Assembly: GCA_015039365.1 (NCBI GenBank)
Contig: WION01000081.1
Span: 1-64,000 of the forward strand
DNA from: Amanita rubescens
Taxonomy: Eukaryota; Basidiomycota; Agaricomycetes; Agaricales; Amanitaceae
Reading direction: 5' to 3'
Length of the DNA stretch: 64,000 nucleotides
Shown here: in pieces, positions 48,910 to 60,500 of the stretch
How positions within the stretch are numbered: position 1 is the stretch's first letter
How the letters are laid out: every line of letters starts with the position of its first letter
Translations under genes and position numbers: made by a program
Notes under the pieces: model-generated
Told to the model about the DNA's origin: nothing
Seen by the model: the letters and a program-made list of their open reading frames with translations, nothing else
Database searches by the model: none

Positions 48910-50293
48910 ATGGATTTCCCAGTCGAGATTCACCGACGCGTCATTGCAGAGGTTAGTGTATATATGTAGCCACGACGCTTGACTAACTCCTCTCGCAGTT
49001 TCTAAAGGACTTGGACACGGATTTTGACGAATTTAAAGCACTGCGCCTTGTCTGCAGACGGTTCAACGCGATCGTTAAACCCAGAGTGTATTCTTCCCAT
49101 ATCAAACTATTCGATGATGAGCATCTATCATCCAATATGGACCAACTCCTGACTCTCTTGTCTTCAAAACCAAATGAGCAATTGCATGCAACGACGACTC
49201 TTTTCATTGGGAGCCATGGTTGGCTTGATGGAAAAAGCGCTTCCATTCCTTTTCGTGTAGTGTCCCGGTTGATCGCAGACATATTTGGGAATCCCGGAAT
49301 CGTTCGCTATCTCGCCTCGCCCATCACAGAACCGCGGGCTTTTCTCCAAAGGGTGGTTAGGGCTGCCTTGCGCGCATTTGCAAGACTCAGGATTTACCTC
49401 CCCGTTTCACCAATTCAACTTGCCGAATGTCTCTCGCGTTGTGTACAGTTGTGTGTTTATTCTCAGGAACTGCTGCTAACGTATCTTAGATGGAATTCAG
49501 GGATTAATCCTCCAAAGTGGATAATATCCCGTATAGTTAAATTGCTCCAACGATTACCTCGACTCTCTGAACTTACTCTCATCATGAATAAATGCACGAA
49601 GAAGTTTGACCACATCGTCGATTGTGTCGCCAAGTTGCACAATTTACGCAAGCTCAGTTTCCAATTTATTTATGCTCAGTATATTGGTACCAGCTACACC
49701 CGCCCAAAAATTAATTCAGTTGCGAAGATCATCGCGGCAAACCCAAACATAACGCATCTTGAAGTGGATAGGCGACGATATTAAAGATCTTGCGCAAACG
49801 CTTAAACATGTACCTGCCGATCGCCCTTTGAAGCTAGAACACCTTTGCCTCTCTCACCCCTTCCGTAATTCGGCAGCTCTAGCACCTCATATCATCCTCC
49901 TTAACCTCCGTTAATCTTGCCGACTCCGATATCTTGAAGGAGTTGCTTAAACAGAACATATTTCCTCCGACCATGATGTTATGGATGATGGACCAATATA
50001 CGATCGAATACCTCGACGGTCACCCTGGGATTGTTAGCCTAACAAGTTATGGTTACAGTGATGTCTCGTACTGTTCTACCTTACTAAGAATCCTATCCCG
50101 GCACTCTGAAACTCTAACACATCTTGGCTTTTGCCACTGGATTTTGTACAAATGTATCGAGCAAACGCAGAACGAGTTGGCGTTGCTCCAATGTACGAAT
50201 CTTAAGCAGCTAGCGCTCAACTATCGACCTACCGTGAGCCGGCACGTCGCTGCTCCGGGGCTGCAGATGGTAATTTTGACTCGAAGTCAATAA
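48910..50293 (+). pseudogene. F-box/LRR copy with two frameshifts
   Basis: Inverted duplicate of the F-box gene at 22038-23477. It begins MDFPVEIHRRVIAE (ATG 48910), continues DLDTDFDEFKALRLVCRRFN, and is open to HLEV at about 49765. There one extra base (GAAGTGGATAGGCGACG against GAAGTGCTATGCGACG) shifts the frame to a stop. A second extra base at about 49894 (TCATATCATCC against TCATATCTCC) lies before the region that is again open to 50293. Two single-base insertions make it a recent pseudogene, or both could be assembly errors. Confidence 0.8.
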
Positions 50294-50500
50294 TAACGAG
50301 GCTTGTGTAGCGTGTAGTAGGCTTTGTAGCAGATCCCAAAATCCCCTCCTACGTGACCTAGCGAGGCGCATTGTGTTCCAGTTTTTGGACGATCCATATG
50401 AATTGGTAAAATGAAGAAATCATTAGTATACAGGCTGTAGCCGCTGAGGTATAATGAAGTTCAGTCTGTAACGTGCAGTTTGACTTGATTCTGCCTTCCA

Positions 50501-51860
50501 CTACATCAAAAAAAAAGAACCGTGAGCATAAGTAGGCCCCACTTTGCCAACGATAGCTTCTCGGGAGGCAATAAATGTGAAGAATGTGCCATCTCCGTCT
50601 GAAGCGTAGTTCATCCCGCTCTTCTCCCCCACCTGGCTTAAAAGCTGTTCAAGCTGATGATGAAAGAGGACCTCGACGTGTAGATGCCTGATACGAGGCG
50701 CATCCAAGCCAGGTATCTCTTCCGGACAGAGACGCGATGATACCATGTCGACAATAGTATCAAGCGAGTCCCCACTCGCCCTTGTGAAACCTCAAATATA
50801 AGAGGTTTGGGCACAGTGGAGCTGGCTTGGACGAACGTAAAGTAAGTCTTTTCAATACGTCGTCGGTTACGGCAGGGAATTCTGTGAGGGACGCGGTTGT
50901 GTGATCATGGTGTATTCGATAGTGAGTTCTGTGAGAGAATTGCAGCTTTTCTTGCTCGAGACAGTCTGTCATGTCGTCCTGCGGAGAACGGGATGCCAGA
51001 GAAGGTGAGTTTATCTAGTTGACATCGTGATCGGGTCAAGGAAGCTAACGAAGTGGTTGGCTTCTTCCGAACCCGGGGAAAGGAGTATCAGTCTAAGATC
51101 GGCGAGTGAGGGTAAGGTGATTGCTGAGAAGAACAATGCGAGGTTGTATGTCATCAAATCGAGTTTGCGCAGGTTGTTCTGAATGAGGGGGGACGAGGTC
51201 TTGGCTTGTGTTAGGGTGGAATCCAATCTAATGCGCGCATCAACGAGATGGGGGCAGCGCTCGAGAATCTCTAGCGCAACCTCCGGTGACATATCCGCCT
51301 CTATGGTGAAGTGTGTAAGCTGTGACCACGGGATCTGACTTGTTCTGATGGAGTGGAGCGAAGTGCTTGGAAGATGATATGCGGCGCAGGCTGCTCCACG
51401 AGGCAAAAGGAAAATCGATGTAGAATTCTGGCGAATGTCGTCGGCCTGGAAGTTCTGCCGCAAAATCGAAGTAGACGGCTTCCCAGCGACTTGCGTGACG
51501 GGTCAAGGCAACTAGGAAGAGAACTGTGCGATCATGTTCGCTAGGGTCCCATTTACCGCGTCTAAGATACAGCGTTAAAGGGAGCACGCCGGAGCGTCCG
51601 ATCCACGTATGAAGGTAGGATATCTGTTCCTCTGCTCTCTCTCCGGAAATGCCATGAAGAATGGTGACGACAACTGCGGTCCACAGTCGGGGTGTGGAAA
51701 TACCAACGTCTCGCCATCTCGAGCATACAGAGCAGAGGGTTCTCGGGTGAGGCAGCTTCAGCCGTTTCCCGGGCAGTTCCAAGGAGTAAAGGAATATTTT
51801 TCCGAGGACCTCAGGAGGTAAACTGTTCAACGGAGGTTGGGTGTACTGTTGTGGGTACAT
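50501..51860 (-). CDS. F-box protein
   Basis: Start ATG 51860 (MYPQQYTQPPLN), then the F-box LPPEVLGKIFLYSLELPGKR and LCSVCSRWRDVGISTPRLWT. The middle includes LPLTLYLRRGKWD and, after intron changes, SLRRISSSKHFAPL and ITLPSLADLRLILLSPGS. The C-terminus is at 50501-50746 (MVSSRLCPEEIPGLDAPRIR and following). The C-terminal part is duplicated in inverse orientation at 21400-21763. Possibly an SCF adaptor; target unknown. Exact exon borders between 51450 and 51250 were not resolved. Confidence 0.75.
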
Positions 51861-51997
51861 TGAAAGGATGAACCGAATAGAGACATTGAAGTGTGTGATG
51901 CCGTAGTGTATACTTTTTGGCTGAGTGGATATGTACAAGGCATTCCTAAATAGAGATAAATATTCCCACACGCTTTACAACCATCCTCAACGCCGTC

Positions 51998-54105
51998 ATG
52001 GTTGCGCAAATTGACGTGGTTCCCTGCAGTAAACGGCACCACGAAAGCTAATGCAAACGGAAAAATCAAGTCCAGAAACCAATTGCGGCGCCTAAAGCAC
52101 AAACTAAAGAAAGTGGTGCGTCGACCTCGTCTCTCACATCCGACTGCGCCTCTGAAACTTTTTTGAAGCAAATTAAAGATGACTCCCAATCGAATATCGA
52201 TGAAACGGAGGCGAAAATGGAAATAGACGATGATATGGATTTGGCTAATGTCGAGTACGTATCTGAGCAGTTGGATATCAAAGGCTCTGCTCTTGAAGCA
52301 TTCTCCGACGTCTTTGCTCGCTTTCAGCCGCCACCAGAAGAGATAACTGTGCGTATCCCTTGTATGTTCTCGCTCTCAGCCCAGGCTTGACGCTTTTCGC
52401 AAGGTCAAGGATAAGGAACCAACCAAGGGAGAAGTCATCTACTCTGACGACGACATGGAATCCGAAGGGGACTCTGAAGCGGAGCAAAAGCCACTATCAA
52501 AGAAGAAAGCACGCAAGTTGAAGAGACTTACGGTCGCAGAACTCAAACAGCTAGTGAAAAAGCCCGAGTTGGTCGAATGGACGGATGTGACAGCTGCGGA
52601 CCCACGGCTATTGTTACACATCAAAAGTTATCGGAATACGGTACCTATACCAGCTCATTGGAGCGCAAAGAGGGATTATCTGCAGGGAAAGAGGGGTATC
52701 GAAAAGCCACCGTTCCAGCTACCGGCATACATAGCGGACACGGGTATTGCGCAGATGCGTGACGCAATCAAGGAGAAGGAAGCAAATATGTCGCTCAAAG
52801 CGAAAACAAGGGAACGGGTGCAGCCAAAGATGGGCAAAATGGACATTGACTATCAAAAGCTACACGACGCATTCTTCAAGTTTGCAACCAAGCCGATCGT
52901 GACCGGTTTTGGTGAAATGTGAGTTTCTTCGACTTCTCAAAGTCCCTGTTAGCTTATATATGCGGCTTAGGTATTACGAAGGGAAGGAGTTCGAGACACA
53001 ACTAAAGGAAAAGCGACCGGGGGATCTGTCCCCTGAGCTCGTCGAGGCTTTGTCTATCCCACCACTCGCGCCTCCTCCCTGGCTTATCAGCATGCAGCGT
53101 TTCGGTCCACCACCCAGCTATCCGACACTACGGATACCTGGGCTAAATGCGCCTATCCCTGAAGGGTTCGTTCCAGTTTCAATTTTCATTTTACTATGAC
53201 TCATTACATCTCTAGCGCGCAGTGGGGCTTCCATCCCGGTGGATGGGGGAAACCACCATTGGACGAATACAATCGTCCGTTGTATGGTGACGTGTTTGGC
53301 GTCTTGCCCAAAGTCACCGATACCAATGTAAGCATCATCATTTATACTATCATGACTCATTGACGAATATCTGGCCGTAGATCGGCGAGCCTGTGGATAA
53401 GGAACCATGGGGCGAGTTGGAGCCGGAAGAAGGTGCGTTACAAACGATTTTTATGCGTAATAGGTAACTAACTTGGTAAACAGAGGAGGAAGAAGAGGAA
53501 AGCGAGTCAGAGGAAGAGGAAGAGATCGCAGAGCCAGCACCCACAGACGGCATGCAAACGCCATCAGGAATGGAAACACCGTCAGGCATGGCCAGTGTCG
53601 TATCAACCGTTGCCGGCGGTTTGGAAACACCCGATTTCTTGGAATTGCGGAAGAGTTCGCAACGTACTGTATCCGAGGCAGTGGAAGCCGGTCCACGGTC
53701 GCTTTATCAGGTTGTTCCCGAGAAGCAGACATCCGTCCGCGGTCTGGTGGGGAGCGACCGCGCTTACGATGTCAGCGCTGTTTCTGGCGCCGGTGCTGCC
53801 ATTCCCGTTCTTGGTGATGACCGATCTGCGAAGGTATGCTTACTTTAAAACCTTATCCGAGCTCCTAGCTGACGGACTGGCTTCAGCGGAAGGGTGGTGT
53901 TGACGTATCACTCGATGCCAGTGAACTAGAGGGCATCTCCGAGGAGGAGCTGCGGCGGAGATATGATGCTAGCTCGAGGAGTAGTGCTGGTGTGCCTGGA
54001 TCGAAGGAAGACTTTTCGGATATGGTTGCGAAGGAGATGGCGAAGAAGAAACAAAAGATGGAGCGGGAGCGTGATAACAAGAAGGGCAAAGAGTTCAAGT
54101 TTTAG
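51998..54105 (+). CDS. Splicing factor 3b subunit 2 (SAP145/Cus1)
   Basis: Component of SF3b in U2 snRNP, stabilising U2 on the branch point. The N-terminal motif KSRNQLRRLKHKLKK is at about 52068-52112; the start codon is provisional because ATG 51998 does not join it without an intron I cannot place. After a candidate 56-nt intron comes QIKDDSQSNIDETEAKMEID. The DUF382 core follows: LKQLVKKPELVEWTDVTAAD, PAHWSAKRDYLQGKRGIEK, then the PSP segment YYEGKEFETQLKEKRPGDLS, WLISMQRFGPPPSYPTLRIP, GFHPGGWGKPPLDEYNRPLYGDVFG. An acidic stretch (53480-53530) and a C-terminus ending KKGKEFKF complete it, stop at 54105. Confidence 0.93.
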
Positions 54106-54578
54106 TTGTGAAATCACGCTAGTAGTTTTTGTTAATTATGTGGTCGATAGGACTAGAGTTCTGTATTACCAGCAAAATGGTGGGTATCTCGCTTGGTGAT
54201 CTGACACTGCTTGAAAGAATGTACTAGACTAATGGCTGTCATTGACTACTGGCAGGAATGTTTACTCACACAGAGATTAAATAAGCTTCATTTTGTATTT
54301 CAGTCTCACATTGTTACAACTTGAAAAGTGATATTTAGTCAAAGTTGTCAATCCAACAGTATTTATGTATAGTACAAACATCTGAGCATCATGGATGTAG
54401 GAGAATCATTCAGACTAGATCTTTGAAAGCACATTTTTATCAATGAAAGCATGGTGAGGAAAAGATTGCAACAAAAGGTATGGGAAATCGGAAAGGGATT
54501 TTTCCATTTGCAGGTGGCTGCATCTATGCAGATTAAAGGTAAATGTTAGCTTTCAGATTGTAAGTGAAGTGCACACCA
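54106..54578. other. Convergent intergenic region
   Basis: 3' ends of SF3b2 (+) and G-domain copy 2 (-) face each other. No features seen beyond AT-rich probable UTR sequence. Confidence 0.6.
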
Positions 54579-57500
54579 TTAGATGCAAATAGCCAAATCA
54601 TATAGAAAGGTAGTCAAAGCTTTTTTGTCAGAAGGCAAAGATTCAGAAGTAATCTGCATCTTGAGTTTGCCCATATAGTCTTGTTCCTTGAACTGGGTAA
54701 GTGCATCTTGTAATGACACAAGGAGTGGCTTCCTTATGGAAAATGACAGCTTGGCAAGGACAACCATTGCTAGCATGCACAATATCAATTCAAAAACATA
54801 AATCAAAGCATTGTGTATTACAGGCTAAGATTTGGAAGGCTACAGGCTGGTTACATTATGTCAGCTGTGTACTACAGGCATAAATATGACTCTTACAGTT
54901 TCTTCAAAATTTGATGGAGCATCTCCAAACAAAGAGAGAAGTCCAGTCTAGCAACTAGAATGAGTGGAATATCAACTTAATCTGGTAATGGCACACAAGC
55001 TAAGTACTCATTAGCATGTATATCAACCTCTTGTGTGTTTTACCACTGACCTAGAGAACCAGTATGATAGCACATGTCATCAGAATGTACTTTGAAGGCC
55101 ATGTATGTATAATGCCATACAATCTATGGATAATAGTGAGTGTGAATGTGGAAGAAGATAGAAAAGACAATATATTTTCTTACTTGCTGTTTGATGGGAT
55201 ATATTGAAATTGGACTCCATGGCAGGAAATATTGCAATGATTACTCACAGCCTGTTTGTATAAGGATGAGATCTGAATTCAATGCCACATTACTCACAAA
55301 CTGTTTGTCAGAGTATTCAGGGTATGAGATATGGTCAGGCCAGGTTGGAGGACAATGAAAACAGTGGTGCACCAACAATCTGTTGGTGGATGGAATTAGG
55401 GTACATCATACTATACGGCTGAAACCAGTGTGGTGCTACTGACTTGCTGTTTTTGAGTTGTAACATGACCAAGCCAAATAGAATCAAAACATGTTGTGTC
55501 ACTTACATCCTGGCAGTCTTAAATGAGACCAGTTGGGATGAAAAAAGATTGGTTTTGTGCTCACAAGCTGTTCATCACATGATACAGTGTGTTTAGAGTG
55601 CATTGTAGCAGAGCTATACTGTAGAATCACTAACTTGCTATTGCAACAATTTTGATTGGACTGCCTGGAGATGGTATTATACAGTGTCACTCACTTGCTG
55701 TTGGTCATGGGATGTGATGTGATTAGAGTTCTAAGATAAAACTCTACAATATTGCTCACAAACTGTTGCTCATTGGGAGATATGATTAGACTGACTGGGA
55801 AAAGAATACTGCAGGAGCACTTACTTGCTTTTTTGAATTGGGTGATATGTGACTGATTGATTTGCAGAAATTACTGGAGTCCCACTCACAAACTGTTCCA
55901 TGTGGAATAAGATATAATCACATTGTCTGGAACAAAAACCACATTATCACTCACTTTCTGTTAATTGGTGCATAACAAGGTATATGATTTAATTGTTTGA
56001 CATAAAAAAGCTGCATTACCACTTACAAACTGTTGGTAATTTTATGAGATTGGCTGGCAGCAGAACAAGGGAAATAGTATTATCACTCACTCCCTATTGG
56101 CTGTGAGAAGACTGAGTGGCAGAAAAACAAGAATTGCAGTATCACCAGTTGCTGTTGGTCATCAGATTTTATCATGCTGTTCTGCAGAAGATCAATGCAG
56201 CATCATCACTCACAACCTTTATGAAAGGACAACATTTGATTAAATTACCTGACAGAAGAATGTCTCAGACTCACTTCCTATCATTAAGGGATGGTATGAG
56301 CTGCGTGATTAACAAGGAAAAACTACACTGTCACCCACTTGCTGTTGGCAATGGGATGAACCATGTCATTATCTTATTGCCAAGCACAAACACAGTGCAA
56401 GCCTTATCACTCACTACCTGTGGTCCATCACAATTATGTTAGTAATGTGTGTGACCATTTGATGTAATCAGACATTGTGGCAAAATACATTCCAGTGCTC
56501 TCACCATCTATTATAAATGCATAAAACATGATTATGCTGGCTGCCAAAAAGTTTTCTGTGTCACTCACAGTCTTTTGGGATGAGGTGAGATTGCTTGGCA
56601 AAAACACTGCAGCATCACTCACCTCCTATTGGCCATGAAATGACAATGATTAGACCTGGCATAAAAAGGTCACAGAGTCACTCACCATCTGTTGGACATA
56701 TGACAAGTGTGATCACACTGCCTGCCAGAATATCACTCATGTCTCACTCACTTCCTGTTGATCATGAGAAAAGATTCAATCAAAGACCATGGACTCAGAA
56801 CATCACTATGGTAGTACTCACTTCCTGTTGGTCATGATATGGCATGTAACTAGACTATCTGAAAGTGCCACACACTTGCTAAAAACCAGCATAAATTAGA
56901 TTAACCTGGTTGCCTGGAAGAATAGGATGTGGTGACACTCACTAGCTGTTGATCATTGGATAAGGTGTAATCACATTATTGCATTACCACTCACTTGTTG
57001 TGGATCCTGGATCATGTATGTACATGAGACATGAAAACCTCTGGCAGTACAGTCACTCACAAGCTGTTAGTTATGCAATGAGGATCAGATAACTGCCCAG
57101 CAGACAAAAAATTGTGACACTCACTTCCTAAGATGCAACAATACACCACAAGACCAGGCTGCTTCAGCTTGGCTAAAAAATGGTGCACTGTTACTCACAA
57201 CCTGTTAACCAGATTTCATCAGACTCTCTGCTAGCATAGCACACCATCATCACCTACAAGCTATTGATTATCATTGCACAAAACATGATTAGGCTGCCTG
57301 GTTGATTAAGACTGCAAGTCACCTCCTGTTCATCATGGGATGAGTCTTGAAAATTCTCAACAGAAGAAACTGAAGTGACTCACAACCTATGGTCAATGTT
57401 GGGAGAAATAATCAGATTGTGTGGCAGAGAAAGACCACATTGTCACTGACTTGCTGTTGGTTGTGAGATAGGAAATAAAGACTCAAATCTTAAAGCCACA

Positions 57501-60500
57501 ATGCAATCACATACTATCTGTCACTCATTGTGTTGTGATCAGAATTTCTGCTTGGTGAACATTGCAATAGTATTATTTACCCGCTGTTGATCATGGTGAC
57601 ATGTATTCAGACTGCTGGGAAATGGTGAGTCCACTGCCACTCACAAGCTAATCAACATCATGAGACTTTTTCAAAATGACCATGCAGAAACATTGCAGTC
57701 TCACAAGCTATCAATTAGCACATGAGATGTGATGATAGTAGCTGGAACCAAACTATTATTACTAACATCCTGTTATCATAGAATGTTGTGATCAGATCAC
57801 TGAAAAAAAAGTGCAACTATGTTACCCACAAGCTATTGATCATGTGAAGAGATATGGTCAGACAGCATGAATAAAATGTTGCAACATTGCTCACCCACTG
57901 TAGATCATATGTTGAGACAAGACAGCTAACAGAAATCACTGCAATATCACTCACTCTCTGTTGGTATGGTGTAAGATGTGGTCAGAGTGAAGATACTGCA
58001 GTGTTACCCACTTCCTATTTGTCATGGAATGAAATACCTATCATCAAGCTGTATGTGAGAAGACAATGCAGTGCAACTTACCCACTATTAGGGAAGCAAT
58101 TAGGTGTACTAGTCTATTCCCAGTGAAAATTTCATGGCAGAATTACTCACATCCTGTTGGTCATGAGGTTCCATGCAATCAGACTACAGTATCTGGCCAA
58201 AAGTACTGCTCACTTGCTGTTGGTCATGGGATGAAAAGTAATAAGACTGCCTGGCAGGCTTGAAGAGGGACAGTATTGCTTACCTCCTGATGGTCATGGA
58301 ATGAGTTGATCCAGCTACTTTGCAGAACAACATTGCAGTGACTGTACCCACTTGCTGTTGGTTACAGGATAGGATGCAATCAGATTTCCTGGAAACATAT
58401 TACTCACATCCTACATGATGAGATTTGGTCAGGTTGACTGACAGGAATTAGCCTTACTCACTGGCTGTTGTTGTATGATAAGAAGTAATCAGACTGGTTG
58501 GCTGCAAAAATTGCAGAATCACCCACAACCTGTTCCCACAGTGGTATGCAGTGAGATAATAATAAAAACCGTACAGCAGTGCAACTCACAACCTGTTGAT
58601 CACCAGGAATTTAATGGGATTGGCTCCCTGGTACACAAAGTATTTATTGGCACTTACAGTCTGTTCATGGTCACATAATGAAAAGAATGTATGGGAGAAA
58701 AATGCTGCAAGTACCACTTACATCCTGTTGGTCATGGAATTAGCTGTGATAAGGCTGCCAAAAGAAATCATTGGAATGTCACACACTTGCTGTTGATGGT
58801 GTGATGTGATGAGACTACATTTCTGAAGACTTGTGCAGTGTCACTCACCCACTGTTCATAATGGACTTGATGTGATTATACTGTTTTCATAAAGTATACC
58901 AGCCCTGCTCACCCACTATTGGAGGCAAAAAATTGAGCTGCAGGAAACAAAGCATGTACTCCTACTCACTTCCTGGTGGTCATGAAGATTGAATTTGATC
59001 AGACTGCTTTGCAGAACATCACACAGACCTCCTGTTATCACAGCATGGGATGGGATGTAAAAAACAATGCAGGATCACTTACAAGCTTTGGAATTGTACA
59101 TGGTATTACTATCAGAGTGCTTTGGACAAAAACTGCACTACCACTTACAACCTGTTTGTTGTGAATTGATATGGGAATTAGAATGTCTGGTGAAAGAACT
59201 CTAGACTGACAGACTGAGTGACAGGTGATTTGAATGCTTTAAAGAAACATAACTGAAGTTTCACTCACTTGCTGTTTGACATAAGAAGAAAAGTAGTTAG
59301 ATTGCCTTTTAGAAAAGGCAATGTCACTTGCCCACTATTGATCATGGGGTAAGTTGTAATCAGTCTTTCCGGCAAAAATGTTTTGCTCACTCCCTGTTGT
59401 TGAGGGGTGTTCACTGGGATATGTGAAAAGGATATGAGCACTACTCACAATCTGTTGGCCATGAGTGGTCAGACAGCCTGGAAGAAGCAGTTTTACTCAC
59501 TTGCTGTTATTGGTTATGAGTGTAACATGATCAGACCATTTACTTTTACTTGAGAGACATGTCACTCACACCCTGTGGCTCATTAATGAGATGTGATCAA
59601 ATTATCCAGCAGAAAATACAATAATCAGGCTACTCACCCCCTTTTTGTTATGTGATAAGATGTAAATCATGGACTGCATGACAGAAAAGCACCCAGAGTT
59701 ACTCACTTGCTATTTGTCATGAGACATGTTATCAGATTGTGTCCAAGAAAACTGTAAGGAAACACTAGCATCACTCACAAGCTATTGCCCATGGGATGAG
59801 GCATGATCAGATCACCCACAAGAAAAATATCACAGCATCACTCACAATCTGTCAATCATAGGTGAGATGTATCAGACTGTCTGACAACAAAGGAATGCAG
59901 CATCACTTATGGACCTTCTGTTGACAAGGGATACAGTGGATGTGGTTACATTGCTCAATAGAACACAGCAAAATTGCCCTCACTTGCTGTTGGTCATATT
60001 ACATATAATACAGAAATTGATTCAGTGGTGCAGAAAACCAAGGACTCCCAGCCACTCACCTTCTGTTGGAATTGGGGTGGGATTTGAATGTAATTCCTGG
60101 TAAAAAGGTGTGTAACTCACAAGCTATTGATCACAGCATGAGACATGATCAGATTGTCTGCCAAAGCAAAATGGCAGCCTTACTCACTGTCTAATAATCA
60201 TAGGACAAGATTCCATTAGACTGCCTGGTGAAAAAATGACAACTGGTGAGTCATTTACTTGCTGTTGGTCATGATATGTGACATGATTAGACTGCCTGGC
60301 AGGAAAAAAAAGACTTTATGTTACTTACTGACTATTAATCATGTCAGAAATGTAATCAAGCTGTCTGGAGGAAACACAATGCAGGATTACTTACATTCTG
60401 CACATAATATGATCAAACTGTTAAGGAGAAAATATTGCAGTATTACTCACTTCCTATTGGTTATAATGAGGTATGATTGAACCTCCCAAGAAAATAAGGC

